Part shown: positions 11,666-22,973 of the stretch, one piece after another
Position numbering within the stretch: the stretch's first letter is position 1
Layout of the letters: each line of letters opens with the position of its first letter
Assembly: GCF_000176035.2 (NCBI RefSeq)
Contig: NC_015675.1
Location: forward strand, 1,240,001-1,304,000
Source of the DNA: Mesorhizobium opportunistum WSM2075
Lineage (GTDB): Bacteria; Pseudomonadota; Alphaproteobacteria; Rhizobiales; Rhizobiaceae
Reading direction: 5' to 3'
DNA: 64,000 bases
Translations under genes and position numbers: made by a program
The notes under the pieces: generated by a model
Databases searched by the model: none
What the model saw: the letters and a program-made list of their open reading frames with translations, nothing else
Told to the model about the DNA's origin: nothing

Positions 11666-12322
11666 TCAGCTGATCTTCTGGCCGGTCTTGGCCCAGTCGG
11701 CGAGGAAGGCGGCGAGGCCTTTGTCGGTCAGCGGGTGGTTGACCAGCGCCTTCAGCGTGGCCGGCGGCGCGGTGACGACATCGGCCCCAATCAGGGCCGC
11801 CTGCTTGACGTGGTTCACCGTGCGCACCGAAGCGGTCAGGATCTCGGTCTGGAAATCGTAATTGTCGTAGATCTGACGGATCTCCTGGATCACCTCCATG
11901 CCGTCCGAGCCGGTGTCGTCGATGCGGCCGACGAAGGGCGAGATGAAGGAAGCGCCGGCCTTGGCGGCGAGCAGCGCCTGGTTGGCCGAGAAGCACAGCG
12001 TGACATTGACCATGCGGTTCATTTCGGTGCGGATCGTCTTGCAGGCCTTCAGCCCATCGAGCGTCAACGGCACCTTTATGGTGACATTCGGCGCGATTTT
12101 GGCCAGCACCTCGGCCTCGGCCATCATGTTCTTGTACTCGGTGGCCACGACTTCGGCCGAAACCGGGCCTTCGACGATGTCGCAGATCTGCTTGGTGACC
12201 TCGGAGATCTTGCCGCCCGATTTCAGGATCAGCGAGGGATTGGTGGTGACGCCGTCGAGCAGCCCCAGATCGATCAGCTCACGGATTTCCTTGATGTCGG
12301 CGGTGTCGGCAAAAAATTTCAT
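11666..12322 (-). CDS. tal: Transaldolase, short TalC/fructose-6-phosphate aldolase-type
   Basis: Pentose-phosphate enzyme of 218 residues, the short subfamily shared by TalC and Fsa. The N-terminus [20 protein letters not shown] is characteristic, and the Schiff-base Lys lies in [22 protein letters not shown] and the C-terminal [14 protein letters not shown] block are conserved. It probably interconverts sedoheptulose-7-P and glyceraldehyde-3-P with erythrose-4-P and fructose-6-P; sequence alone does not exclude fructose-6-P aldolase activity. It is divergent from priA. The start was set at the family N-terminus with a good GGAGA ribosome site. Confidence 0.93.
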   Translation of the reverse strand: MKFFADTADIKEIRELIDLGLLDGVTTNPSLILKSGGKISEVTKQICDIVEGPVSAEVVATEYKNMMAEAEVLAKIAPNVTIKVPLTLDGLKACKTIRTEMNRMVNVTLCFSANQALLAAKAGASFISPFVGRIDDTGSDGMEVIQEIRQIYDNYDFQTEILTASVRTVNHVKQAALIGADVVTAPPATLKALVNHPLTDKGLAAFLADWAKTGQKIS

Positions 12323-12412
12323 GGCGGTCTCCTGAAGATTTCGGCGTGCTTGGGAAGGCACGTTCAGCGTTGCTCTTTGATCTAGACCAAAGTCGGGGCA
12401 AGGTCACGCCTC

Positions 12413-14596
12413 ATGATCGAAGATTCGCCCTTTGTCGCAGCCGCACCGGTGCTGGTGCCGATGCCTGCAGAACGCCCTTACACCTATGCCGTGCCCGCCG
12501 GCATGCGCGTCGTGCCGGGCTCGATCGTGCGCGTGCCGCTCGGGCCGCGCCAGGTCGCCGGGATCGTCTGGGATGGCGTGGTCGAGAATATCGACGCAAA
12601 AAAGCTGCGCCCCATCGAACAGGTCTTCGATTGCCCGCCGATCGACCGTTCGATGCGCCGCTTCGTCGACTGGGTGGCGCAGTACACGCTGTCGGCGCCG
12701 GGCATGGTGGCGCGCATGCTGCTCCGGGCGCCGGAAGCCTTCGATCCGGAACCGTGGATCGAGGGGCTGCAGCGCACGCTTCTGGTCCCCGACCGGATGA
12801 CGAGCGCCAGGGAGCGGGTGCTGGAGGTGGCCGAAGGCGGCCTTGCCTGGACGCGCTCCGGCCTCGCCCATGCCGCTGGCGTGTCGTCGACGGTGATCGA
12901 GGGGCTGAAGGCGCAAGGCGTGTTCGAGACGGTGATGATCCCACCGCGGCCGGTGGTGGCCGCGCCTGATTCCCTGTATGCCGTGCCCGAATTGATGCCG
13001 GACCAGAATGACGCTGCATCGATGCTGCGCGCCAATGTCGCGGCCGGCACCTTCAACGTCGCGCTGCTCGACGGCGTCACCGGGTCGGGCAAGACGGAGG
13101 TTTATTTCGAGGCGGTGGCGGCCGCCCTCGACCAGGGCAAGCAGGTGCTGATCCTGCTGCCGGAAATCGCACTGACCCACGCTTTCCTCGAACGCTTCCA
13201 GCAGCGCTTCGGCGCCAAGCCCGGCGAATGGCATTCCGATCTGCCGCCAAGGATGCGCGAAAAGGTCTGGCGGCAAGTGGCTGAGGGCACTGTGCGCGTC
13301 GTCGCCGGCGCGCGCTCGGCGCTGTTCCTGCCGTTCAAGGAGCTCGGCCTGATCGTTGTCGACGAAGAGCACGACCCCGCCTACAAGCAGGAAGACCGCG
13401 TTTTCTATAACGCCCGCGACATGGCGGTCGTGCGCGGCCACATCGGGGGTTTCCCAGTCGTGCTGGCGTCGGCGACGCCATCGGTCGAGAGCCGAGTCAA
13501 TGCGAGCCAAGGCAAATACAACAGAGCCATTCTCTCGGCTCGTTTCGCCGAGGCGGCGCTGCCGCAGCTGAAGTCGATCGACATGCGGCGCGCGCCGCCG
13601 GCGCGTGGCGGCTTCCTGTCGCCGGTGCTGCTCGACCATATGCGCCAGACGCTGGAGAGGAAGGAACAATCGCTCTTGTTCCTCAACCGGCGCGGCTATG
13701 CGCCACTGACGCTGTGCCGCGTCTGCGGCCATCGCTTCGGCTGTCCGGTCTGCTCGGCCTGGCTGGTCGAGCACCGCTTTCGCGGCCAGCTGGTCTGCCA
13801 CCATTGCGGTCACAATGAGCGCCGCCCGGAAGCCTGCCCGGAATGCGGCACGCTCGATCACCTGGTCGCCTGCGGGCCGGGCGTCGAGCGCATCGCCGAG
13901 GAGGTGGTCGCGCATTTCCCCGACGCGCGCACCATTGTTTTGTCATCGGACCTGATGGGCGGCGTGCGGCGTCTGCGGCTGGAACTGGAGGCGATCGCCG
14001 ATGGCGAGGCCGACATCGTCATCGGCACGCAGCTTGTCGCCAAGGGCCACAATTTTCCCAATATGACGCTGGTCGGTGTCGTCGACGCCGATCTCGGCCT
14101 TGCCAATGGCGATCCGCGTGCCGCCGAGCGCACCTTCCAGCTGCTCAGCCAGGTGACCGGCCGCGCCGGCCGCACCGGCAAGAAGAGCCTTGGCCTGTTG
14201 CAGACCTTTCAGCCCGACCATCCGGTGATGCGGGCGATCGTTTCCGGCGACGCCGAGGCGTTTTACGAGCGCGAGATCGCCGAGCGTGAGCGCGCGGCGC
14301 TGCCGCCCTTCGGCCGGCTCGCCGGCGTCATCGTCAGCGCAGTGACGCGGGCGGAGGCCGAGGGCCATGCACGCGGCCTGCGCCGCGCCGCGCCCGAGTC
14401 CTCCGATCTGTTTGTGCTCGGGCCAGCCGAGGCGCCGCTGTCCCTGCTTGGTGGCCGCCACCGTTTCCGCCTGCTGATCCAGGGCGAGCGGCGTGCCGAC
14501 ATGCAAGGTTTTATCAGGGCTATGCTAGCCAACGGGCCGAAGCAGCGCGGCTCGGTTCGGGTGCAGGTCGATATCGACCCGCAGAGTTTTTTGTAA
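12413..14596 (+). CDS. priA: Primosomal replication-restart helicase PriA
   Basis: Superfamily-2 3'-5' DNA helicase that reloads the replisome at collapsed forks, 727 residues and complete. It has the N-terminal DNA-binding domain (YTYAVPAGMRVVPGSIV), Walker A GVTGSGKT near 221-228, DEEH near 316, and the cysteine-rich zinc region at about 435-480 (CRVCGH, CPVCS, CHHCGH, CPECGT), which is diagnostic for PriA. The C-terminal domain follows. It starts 90 bp from the divergent transaldolase start. The stop precedes the racemase-family gene by 49 bp. Confidence 0.96.
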   Translation: MIEDSPFVAAAPVLVPMPAERPYTYAVPAGMRVVPGSIVRVPLGPRQVAGIVWDGVVENIDAKKLRPIEQVFDCPPIDRSMRRFVDWVAQYTLSAPGMVARMLLRAPEAFDPEPWIEGLQRTLLVPDRMTSARERVLEVAEGGLAWTRSGLAHAAGVSSTVIEGLKAQGVFETVMIPPRPVVAAPDSLYAVPELMPDQNDAASMLRANVAAGTFNVALLDGVTGSGKTEVYFEAVAAALDQGKQVLILLPEIALTHAFLERFQQRFGAKPGEWHSDLPPRMREKVWRQVAEGTVRVVAGARSALFLPFKELGLIVVDEEHDPAYKQEDRVFYNARDMAVVRGHIGGFPVVLASATPSVESRVNASQGKYNRAILSARFAEAALPQLKSIDMRRAPPARGGFLSPVLLDHMRQTLERKEQSLLFLNRRGYAPLTLCRVCGHRFGCPVCSAWLVEHRFRGQLVCHHCGHNERRPEACPECGTLDHLVACGPGVERIAEEVVAHFPDARTIVLSSDLMGGVRRLRLELEAIADGEADIVIGTQLVAKGHNFPNMTLVGVVDADLGLANGDPRAAERTFQLLSQVTGRAGRTGKKSLGLLQTFQPDHPVMRAIVSGDAEAFYEREIAERERAALPPFGRLAGVIVSAVTRAEAEGHARGLRRAAPESSDLFVLGPAEAPLSLLGGRHRFRLLIQGERRADMQGFIRAMLANGPKQRGSVRVQVDIDPQSFL

Positions 14597-14645
14597 GGTC
14601 GTGCTTTCAGCGGTAGGCTGTCCCCAGCGAAAAATGGAAGATCAC

Positions 14646-15341
14646 ATGAAAACCCTTGGCCTGCTCGGCGGCATGAGCTGGGAATCGACCGCCATCTACT
14701 ATCGCTTGCTCAACGAGATCGTGCGCGAGCGTCTTGGCGGGCTGCATTCGGCGAAACTGCTGCTGTGGTCGTTCGACTTCGCCGAGATCGCCGAGCGCCA
14801 GCATCACGGCGACTGGGAGAGCGCCGGCGTGCTTCTCGTCGAGGCGGCGCGCAAGCTTGAGGCAGGCGGCGCTGAAGGGCTGCTCCTGTGCACCAACACC
14901 ATGCATAAGCTGGCCGACCAGGTGCAGGCCTCGGTGTCTATCCCATTGATCCACATCGCCGACGCCACGGCGGCGGCGATCAAGCGCGCGGGGATGCAGC
15001 GTCCGGCGCTGCTGGCGACGCGCTTCACGATGGAGCAGGATTTCTACAAGGGCCGGCTCGCCGACAAATACGGCTTGTCGCCCGTGGTGCCCGATGCGGC
15101 GGGGCGCGATATGGTGCATCGCGTCATCTATGACGAGCTTTGCCAGGGCATCGTCACCGATGCCTCTAAGACTGCCTATGTCGCCGAGGCCGAACGCCTG
15201 CGCCGTGAAGAGGCCGCTGACAGCATCATCATGGGCTGCACCGAGATCACCATGCTGATCGGGCAGCAGGATTTCGACATTCCGGTGTTCGACACGACGC
15301 GCATCCACGCCGAGGCGGCGGTCGAGTTCGCGCTCGATTGA
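14646..15341 (+). CDS. Aspartate/glutamate racemase family protein
   Basis: Cofactor-independent amino-acid racemase family member of 231 residues, similar in layout to YgeA/RacD. The start MKTLGLLGGMSWESTAIYYR is the family hallmark. The two catalytic cysteines are present: one in LLLCTNTMHK and one in IMGCTEITMLIG, each near a Thr as expected. It may racemise aspartate, glutamate or a broader set of amino acids; the substrate cannot be read. It lies just downstream of priA but has its own AT-richer leader, so co-transcription is uncertain. Confidence 0.88.
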   Translation: MKTLGLLGGMSWESTAIYYRLLNEIVRERLGGLHSAKLLLWSFDFAEIAERQHHGDWESAGVLLVEAARKLEAGGAEGLLLCTNTMHKLADQVQASVSIPLIHIADATAAAIKRAGMQRPALLATRFTMEQDFYKGRLADKYGLSPVVPDAAGRDMVHRVIYDELCQGIVTDASKTAYVAEAERLRREEAADSIIMGCTEITMLIGQQDFDIPVFDTTRIHAEAAVEFALD

Positions 15342-15437
15342 TGCGCTTTTTCTAAAGTTCAGGGAGCCATCTGGCGTGGCGTTTTTCCTCCGCTAGAATG
15401 CCCCACGATTTCAAAACAGGCATTTCGAGGGGACAAG

Positions 15438-15833
15438 ATGGATTTTGCGCTTCCATGGCCGACGAGCCAGGGCGAATGGCTGGCCTGGTCGAGCGCCGTC
15501 GTCACCGTGCTGCTCGGCCTTCTGTTTTTCCTGGCGCCGGGCGTGGCCTTCCGTGTCCTGCGCCTGCAAGTCAAACCGGAGAAGGCAGCGGCGATCGCCG
15601 AGGGACGCGGCAGGATGTCGGGCTTCTATCTCGGCGTCGGCCTGTGCTGCATCCTGCTGGCGCAGCCGCTGGTTTACATGGCGCTCGGCTTCTCCTGGCT
15701 GTTCACCGCCTTCGGCCGCCTGCTGTCGATGATGTCGGATGGCGCCAACACGCCTTTCAATTGGGTTTCCATTGTGGTGGAATTGGCCTTGGCGGCATTG
15801 CCGCTCGCCTTTGCCTTCGGCTTTGTGCCCTGA
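15438..15833 (+). CDS. Small four-helix membrane protein, DUF4345-like
   Basis: Predicted inner-membrane protein of 131 residues with four hydrophobic segments at roughly 18-38, 63-80, 82-100 and 108-128. The plan and the GRGRMSGFYLGVG and MSDGANTPFNW motifs look like the DUF4345 group found in many alphaproteobacteria, whose function is unknown. A GGGGACAAG ribosome site precedes the ATG. It stands between the racemase-family gene and the ATP synthase operon, with no visible functional link to either. Confidence 0.75.
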   Translation: MDFALPWPTSQGEWLAWSSAVVTVLLGLLFFLAPGVAFRVLRLQVKPEKAAAIAEGRGRMSGFYLGVGLCCILLAQPLVYMALGFSWLFTAFGRLLSMMSDGANTPFNWVSIVVELALAALPLAFAFGFVP

Positions 15834-15915
15834 ATCCTTAGCTATTCCGGGGCGCGGGACGGGACTCTTTCGCCAGATGCGACAATAGTACCTGAAAACC
15901 ATGCGGAACGACGCA

Positions 15916-15943
15916 TTGCGGTCTTAAAATGCCTGTGCTAGAC
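15916..15943 (+). promoter_or_regulatory. Possible promoter of the ATP synthase operon
   Basis: TTGCGG, a 16-base spacer and CTAGAC resemble the alphaproteobacterial vegetative promoter. They lie in the 246-bp gap before atpH, which otherwise shows no gene. The match is weak and the leader would be about 130 bases long. Confidence 0.3.
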
Positions 15944-16079
15944 GGCAATCGACTTTCGGCCGGGGATAGCGGAAGCCGCGCCTCCGTGCTTGAAAAAATG
16001 CAGTAAGGTCAAAGATTTAGCCAGAGTTTTTGCTCGCGCCAACAATCTGCGGCCTGTCAGACAAGAGAAAAGACGGTCC

Positions 16080-16640
16080 GTGGCTCAATCGTCATCGCCA
16101 ATCTCAGGTGTCGCAGAACGCTACGCGGGTTCGCTGTTCGAACTCGCGCTGCAGGCAAATTCCGTGGCCAAGGTCGAAGCCGACCTCAACAGTTTCGAGG
16201 CGATGCTCGCGGGCAGCGCCGACCTGACCCGGCTGATCAACAGCCCGGTGTTCTCCAGCGAGGACCAGGCCAAGGCCATCGCGGCAATCGCCGACAAGGC
16301 CGGGATTACCGGCCTCACCGGCAATTTCCTGCGCGTCGTGGCCCGCAACCGGCGCCTGTTCGCCGTGCCCGGCATGATCAGGGCATTCCGCCAGATCGCC
16401 GCCGAACATCGTGGCGAGACCGCTGCCGAAGTGACGTCGGCTCATGAGCTGACCGCGGCGCAGCAGACCGAACTCAAGGCGACGCTGAAGAGCGTTGCCG
16501 GCAAGGATGTGGCCATTTCCGTCACCGTCGATCCGTCGCTGCTCGGCGGGCTGGTGGTCAAGATGGGCTCGCGCCAGATCGACACGTCGCTCAAAACCAA
16601 ACTCAATTCGCTCAAGCTTGCACTGAAAGAGGTCGGCTGA
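16080..16640 (+). CDS. atpH: ATP synthase F1 subunit delta
   Basis: Stator subunit that links the F1 head to the membrane-bound Fo part, 186 residues, exactly the usual rhizobial length. The N-terminal helical domain contains [10 protein letters not shown] and the C-terminal region [20 protein letters not shown] is conserved. A GTG start is used at 16080, preceded by a GAGAAAAGACGG ribosome site; the open frame extends 30 codons further without homology. Its stop overlaps the atpA start (TGATG). First gene of atpHAGDC; the Fo genes are elsewhere, as usual in alphaproteobacteria. Confidence 0.95.
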   Translation: MAQSSSPISGVAERYAGSLFELALQANSVAKVEADLNSFEAMLAGSADLTRLINSPVFSSEDQAKAIAAIADKAGITGLTGNFLRVVARNRRLFAVPGMIRAFRQIAAEHRGETAAEVTSAHELTAAQQTELKATLKSVAGKDVAISVTVDPSLLGGLVVKMGSRQIDTSLKTKLNSLKLALKEVG

Positions 16641-18169
16641 TGGACATCCGCGCCGCGGAAATTTCCGCAATTCTGAAAGACCAGATCAAGAATTTCGGCA
16701 AGGAGGCCGAGGTCTCCGAAGTTGGACAGGTGCTGTCCGTCGGTGACGGTATCGCCCGCGTCTATGGCCTCGACAATGTCCAGGCCGGCGAAATGGTCGA
16801 ATTCCCCGGCGGCATCCGCGGCATGGCGCTCAACCTCGAAGCCGACAATGTCGGCGTCGTCATCTTCGGCGCCGACCGCGACATCAAGGAAGGCGACACC
16901 GTCAAGCGCACCGGCGCCATCGTCGACGTTCCGGTCGGTCCTGGCCTGCTCGGCCGCGTCGTCGACGCGCTCGGCAACCCGATCGACGGCAAGGGTCCGA
17001 TCAAGGCGGTCGAACGCAAGCGCGTCGACGTCAAGGCGCCCGGCATCATCCCGCGCAAGTCGGTGCATGAGCCGATGTCGACCGGCCTCAAGGCTATCGA
17101 TGCGCTGATCCCGGTCGGCCGCGGCCAGCGCGAGCTGGTCATCGGCGATCGTCAGACCGGCAAGACCGCCATCATCCTCGACACGATGCTCAACCAGAAG
17201 TCGGTGCACGACAACGGTCCCGAGAAGGAAAAGCTCTACTGCGTCTACGTCGCCGTCGGCCAGAAGCGCTCGACCGTCGCGCAGTTCGTCAAGGTGCTGG
17301 AAGAGCGCGGCGCGCTCGAATACTCGATCATCGTCGCCGCCACCGCGTCCGATCCGGCACCGATGCAGTTCCTGGCGCCGTTCGCCGGCTGCACCATGGG
17401 CGAATATTTCCGCGACAACGGCATGCATGCGCTGATCAGCTACGACGATCTGTCGAAGCAGGCCGTCGCCTATCGCCAGATGTCGCTGCTCTTGCGCCGC
17501 CCGCCGGGCCGCGAAGCCTATCCGGGCGACGTCTTCTACCTGCACTCGCGCCTGCTCGAGCGCGCCGCGAAGCTCAACGACGATCTGGGCAATGGCTCGC
17601 TGACCGCCCTGCCGGTCATCGAAACGCAGGCCAACGACGTGTCGGCCTACATCCCGACCAATGTGATCTCGATCACCGACGGCCAGATCTTCCTCGAAAC
17701 CAACCTGTTCTTCCAGGGCATCCGCCCGGCCGTCAATGTCGGCCTGTCGGTGTCGCGCGTCGGTTCGTCGGCGCAGATCAAGGCGATGAAGCAGGTTGCC
17801 GGCTCGATCAAGGGCGAGCTCGCGCAGTACCGCGAAATGGCGGCCTTCGCGCAGTTCGGTTCCGATCTCGACGCCGCCACGCAGCGCCTGCTCAACCGCG
17901 GATCGCGCCTGACCGAACTCCTGAAGCAGCCGCAGTTCTCGCCGCTGAAGACGGAAGAGCAGGTCGCGGTGATCTTCGCCGGCGTCAACGGCTATCTCGA
18001 CAAGCTGCCGGTCAACCAGGTCGGCAAGTTCGAGCACGGCCTGCTCAGCCACATGCGTGCGGCGGGCAAGGACGTTCTCGACGCCATCCGCAAGGAAAAG
18101 GCGCTGTCGGACGATCTGCGCGCCAAGCTGAAGGCCGAGATCGACGCTTTCGCCAAGACCTTCGCTTGA
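16640..18169 (+). CDS. atpA: ATP synthase F1 subunit alpha
   Basis: Non-catalytic nucleotide-binding subunit of the F1 head, 509 residues, complete. The P-loop is GDRQTGKTA (about 170-178), and the family signature near the C-terminal part ([24 protein letters not shown]) is present. The N-terminus [17 protein letters not shown] is standard. It is translationally coupled to atpH by a one-base overlap and followed by atpG after 32 bp. Confidence 0.98.
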   Translation: MDIRAAEISAILKDQIKNFGKEAEVSEVGQVLSVGDGIARVYGLDNVQAGEMVEFPGGIRGMALNLEADNVGVVIFGADRDIKEGDTVKRTGAIVDVPVGPGLLGRVVDALGNPIDGKGPIKAVERKRVDVKAPGIIPRKSVHEPMSTGLKAIDALIPVGRGQRELVIGDRQTGKTAIILDTMLNQKSVHDNGPEKEKLYCVYVAVGQKRSTVAQFVKVLEERGALEYSIIVAATASDPAPMQFLAPFAGCTMGEYFRDNGMHALISYDDLSKQAVAYRQMSLLLRRPPGREAYPGDVFYLHSRLLERAAKLNDDLGNGSLTALPVIETQANDVSAYIPTNVISITDGQIFLETNLFFQGIRPAVNVGLSVSRVGSSAQIKAMKQVAGSIKGELAQYREMAAFAQFGSDLDAATQRLLNRGSRLTELLKQPQFSPLKTEEQVAVIFAGVNGYLDKLPVNQVGKFEHGLLSHMRAAGKDVLDAIRKEKALSDDLRAKLKAEIDAFAKTFA

Positions 18170-18201
18170 GCGAAGCGACAAGACGGGATCAGGTTTGAAG
18201 C

Positions 18202-20731
<2,530 letters not shown>

Positions 20732-20736
20732 GAAGA

Positions 20737-20826
20737 AGCGAATAGCGAATAGGGAGTAGCGAATAGGGATTGATGGGTTGAGCGGGTCTTCTTTCCCTAC
20801 TCGCTATTCACTATTCCCTACTCGCT
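20737..20826. repeat. 33-bp imperfect inverted repeat between atpD and atpC
   Basis: The arms are 20737-20769 and 20794-20826 with a 24-base loop. They agree at 28 of 33 positions, and one further mismatch can pair as G-U in RNA. Each arm is itself built from short GCGAATAGGGA/GAGTAGGGAATAG-like units in tandem, so the element has both direct and inverted symmetry. It fills nearly the whole 104-bp gap and ends 10 bp before the atpC start, and no T-run follows. It would fold into a long hairpin in the atp mRNA. Confidence 0.85.
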
Positions 20827-20835
20827 AAATGGATC

Positions 20836-21243
20836 ATGGCTGAAGCTTTCAAGTTCGAACTGGTTTCTCCGGAGCGCCTTCTGGTTTCCGCCGAGGTCGA
20901 ATCGGTCGTCATTCCGGGCGCCGAAGGCGAGATGACCGTGATGGCGCATCACGCGCCGGTCATGACCACGATCCAGCCCGGTGTCGTCACGGTGAAGAAT
21001 GCGTCTGGCAGCGAAGAGCGCTATGTCGTGTTCGGCGGCTTTGCCGACATCGTTCCGGCCGGCTGCACGCTGCTGGCGGAATCGGCCGTCGCGGTGAAGG
21101 ATGTCGATCGTGCCGATCTCGCGCGCCGCATCCAGGAAGCCAAGGAAGACGCCGCTGACGCCAAGGACGACCAGGCGCGCAGCAAGGCCGAACAGTTTCT
21201 CAGCCAGCTCACCACGCTGGAAGGCGCCATCCTGCCGGCCTGA
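20836..21243 (+). CDS. atpC: ATP synthase F1 subunit epsilon
   Basis: Rotor-associated regulatory subunit, 135 residues, complete. The beta-sandwich start (FKFELVSPERLLVSAEVESV, then GAEGEMTVMAHHAPVMT) is typical and the C-terminal helical part is Ala/Lys-rich. It is the last gene of the operon; a strong terminator follows 36 bp downstream. The inverted repeat just upstream leaves only a short ribosome-binding window, so translation may depend on how that hairpin folds. Confidence 0.96.
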   Translation: MAEAFKFELVSPERLLVSAEVESVVIPGAEGEMTVMAHHAPVMTTIQPGVVTVKNASGSEERYVVFGGFADIVPAGCTLLAESAVAVKDVDRADLARRIQEAKEDAADAKDDQARSKAEQFLSQLTTLEGAILPA

Positions 21244-21261
21244 AATCCGCACCAAACTGAT

Positions 21262-21280
21262 TGACTGACTGACTGACTGA
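21262..21280 (+). repeat. TGAC tetranucleotide tandem repeat
   Basis: TGAC is repeated almost five times in a row, immediately before the terminator stem of the atp operon. It is non-coding and of a length that can vary by replication slippage. Confidence 0.8.
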
Positions 21281-21303
21281 AAAGCGGGCGTTGCCCGCTT
21301 TTT
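21280..21303. terminator. Intrinsic terminator of the atp operon
   Basis: AAAAGCGGGC, a three-base loop and GCCCGCTTTT form a perfect 10-bp stem ending in a T-run. The symmetrical A and T tracts allow use from both strands, so it also serves the convergent fructuronate reductase-type gene that ends at 21304. Confidence 0.92.
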
Positions 21304-22824
21304 CTATATTCCCAAGGCAGCGAAGGCCAGGGTCGGACCATCCCGTCGCAGGTGGACGAGATGCACGGCCACGAGTCCGATCAGCGTCTGGCGCTCGGCG
21401 TGATCCTTAGCGAAGCCAGCCAAGTCGAACACCGCCGTCACGGTTTCATTCGCCGGCAGTTGCTCGCTCAAAAGGGCCGTCAGCGGTCCGTCGAGCGGAT
21501 CGGTGAAATGGCCCTCCGGTAAGGTCTTACCCCGCGCCGCGCAGGCGGCGATCCAGGCAGCCACCACAAGCGTGAGATGCACAAATTCAGTGCCGGCTTC
21601 CATGCACTCCACGGCCGAAGCAACAATACGCTGCGGTAGTTTCTGGCTGCCGTCATTGGCGATCTGCGCGGTGCGGTGGGCGAGCGCGGTGTTTGAAAAA
21701 CGCTCGGCGAGCTCCGCGGTATAGGTCTTGGTGTCGAGCCCGGCATCCTCGGGGAGGGTCGGAATGGCTTCGGCCCATAGCGCGTCGACGAATTGCCGGA
21801 TCGCCGGATCGGCAAAGGCGCGGTCGACGGTGGCATGGCCGCTGAGCAGGCCGAGATAGGCGATGCCCGAATGCGCGCCGTTGAGCAGCCTGAGCTTCAT
21901 GTCCTCGTACGGGGCGACATCCCCGACCATGGTGACGCCGAACTTTTCCCAGGCCGGGCGTCCCGCCGAAAAATTGTCTTCGATCACCCATTGGCGGAAG
22001 GGCTCGGTCATGACCGGCCAGGCGTCCTCGACGCCAAGCTCGACGGCGATCCGCGCCCGGTCGGCGTCGGTGGTCGCCGGCACGATGCGGTCGACCATGC
22101 TGGAGGGAAACGCGACCTCGTCGGCGATATGGCCGGCGAGTCTGGTGTCGTTGCTCGCGCCCAGGCTGGCATCGCGCAATTCCGCGAATTCGATCAGCAG
22201 GCGATGCAGTGTTGCGCCATTGGCCGGCAGGTTGTCGCAGCACAGCACGGTGAAAGGCGGTGTGCCAGCGGCACGCCGCCGGGCGAGCGCCTCGGTCAGA
22301 AAACCATGCGCAGTCCTGGGTCCTTGCGGATTTGCCAGATCGTGGACGATGTCAGGATGGGCGGCGTCCAGTCCGCCGCCCGCTGCCCTCAGATACGCCT
22401 TTTCCGTGATGGTCAGCGTGACGATCCGGGTGCGCGGATCGGACAGCGCGGCCAGCACCGCACCGGGGTCTTCCGGCGCCACCAGCATCGAGCCGATCGA
22501 GCCGATGACGCGGAGCTCCTCCTCGCCGCTGCTGCGGATCGCCAGCGTGAAGAGCCCGTCCTGTGGCGCCAGCGCATCGCGCGTGTCGGGGCTGCGCAAG
22601 GAAACGCCGATGATACCCCAGTCCGTCTCGCCCGCCGTCAGGCAGTCGTGGACATAGGCTGCCTGATGGGCGCGATGGAAAGCGCCGACACCGAGATGCA
22701 CGATGCCCGGGGTGATGCGGCCCCGGTCGTAGGAAGGTGTCGCGACCGAAGCCGGCAGCGCTTGTAGCGTTGTGGCGGAGAGGCGTTTGGTCGTCGTGGC
22801 GCGGCTGGTCTGGTCGGATGGCAT
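21304..22824 (-). CDS. uxuB: Mannitol dehydrogenase-family oxidoreductase, probable fructuronate/tagaturonate reductase
   Basis: NAD-dependent long-chain polyol dehydrogenase of 506 residues. GIVHLGVGAFHRAHQAAYVHD is the N-terminal cofactor region of the family, and the substrate lysine lies in the conserved MKLRLLNGAHSGIAYLG block. The family covers mannitol, fructuronate and tagaturonate reductases. Divergent placement next to uxaC argues for the hexuronate role, reducing fructuronate to mannonate; mannitol dehydrogenase remains possible. The ATG at 22824 was chosen because a GAGG ribosome site lies six bases upstream; in-frame ATG codons at 22839 and 22890 are alternatives. Confidence 0.86.
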   Translation of the reverse strand: MPSDQTSRATTTKRLSATTLQALPASVATPSYDRGRITPGIVHLGVGAFHRAHQAAYVHDCLTAGETDWGIIGVSLRSPDTRDALAPQDGLFTLAIRSSGEEELRVIGSIGSMLVAPEDPGAVLAALSDPRTRIVTLTITEKAYLRAAGGGLDAAHPDIVHDLANPQGPRTAHGFLTEALARRRAAGTPPFTVLCCDNLPANGATLHRLLIEFAELRDASLGASNDTRLAGHIADEVAFPSSMVDRIVPATTDADRARIAVELGVEDAWPVMTEPFRQWVIEDNFSAGRPAWEKFGVTMVGDVAPYEDMKLRLLNGAHSGIAYLGLLSGHATVDRAFADPAIRQFVDALWAEAIPTLPEDAGLDTKTYTAELAERFSNTALAHRTAQIANDGSQKLPQRIVASAVECMEAGTEFVHLTLVVAAWIAACAARGKTLPEGHFTDPLDGPLTALLSEQLPANETVTAVFDLAGFAKDHAERQTLIGLVAVHLVHLRRDGPTLAFAALGI

Positions 22825-22897
22825 GGATGGCCTCGGCATGGGGTCGGCGAGCGACGTAACACCCGATCTCTTGCCACACAATGGCTGCAAAAGTCAT

Positions 22898-22922
22898 CAT
22901 ACAACAATCCAATTTTTGTATG
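22898..22922. promoter_or_regulatory. Inverted repeat, candidate GntR operator between uxuB and uxaC
   Basis: CATACAA and TTGTATG form a perfect dyad separated by 11 bases, in the AT-rich part of the gap between divergent uxuB and uxaC. It lies immediately upstream of a candidate promoter. FadR-type GntR regulators of hexuronate pathways bind short AT-rich dyads of this kind, and one is encoded at 27334, so it is the likely binder. Confidence 0.55.
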
Positions 22923-22951
22923 TTGACATTACTTCCTGCCGATCCTACCGA
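22923..22951 (+). promoter_or_regulatory. Candidate uxaC promoter
   Basis: A consensus TTGACA is followed after 17 bases by TACCGA, a weak -10 element. The start codon is 23 bp downstream. The dyad at 22898-22922 touches the -35 element, which would fit repression. Confidence 0.45.
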
Positions 22952-22973
22952 TAGCGCCTTCGGGAGGATCATC

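Noticed and set aside
12404..13915. 503-codon minus-strand frame opposite priA
   Set aside because: Arg/His/Asp-rich antisense translation without motifs; PriA is complete on the plus strand.
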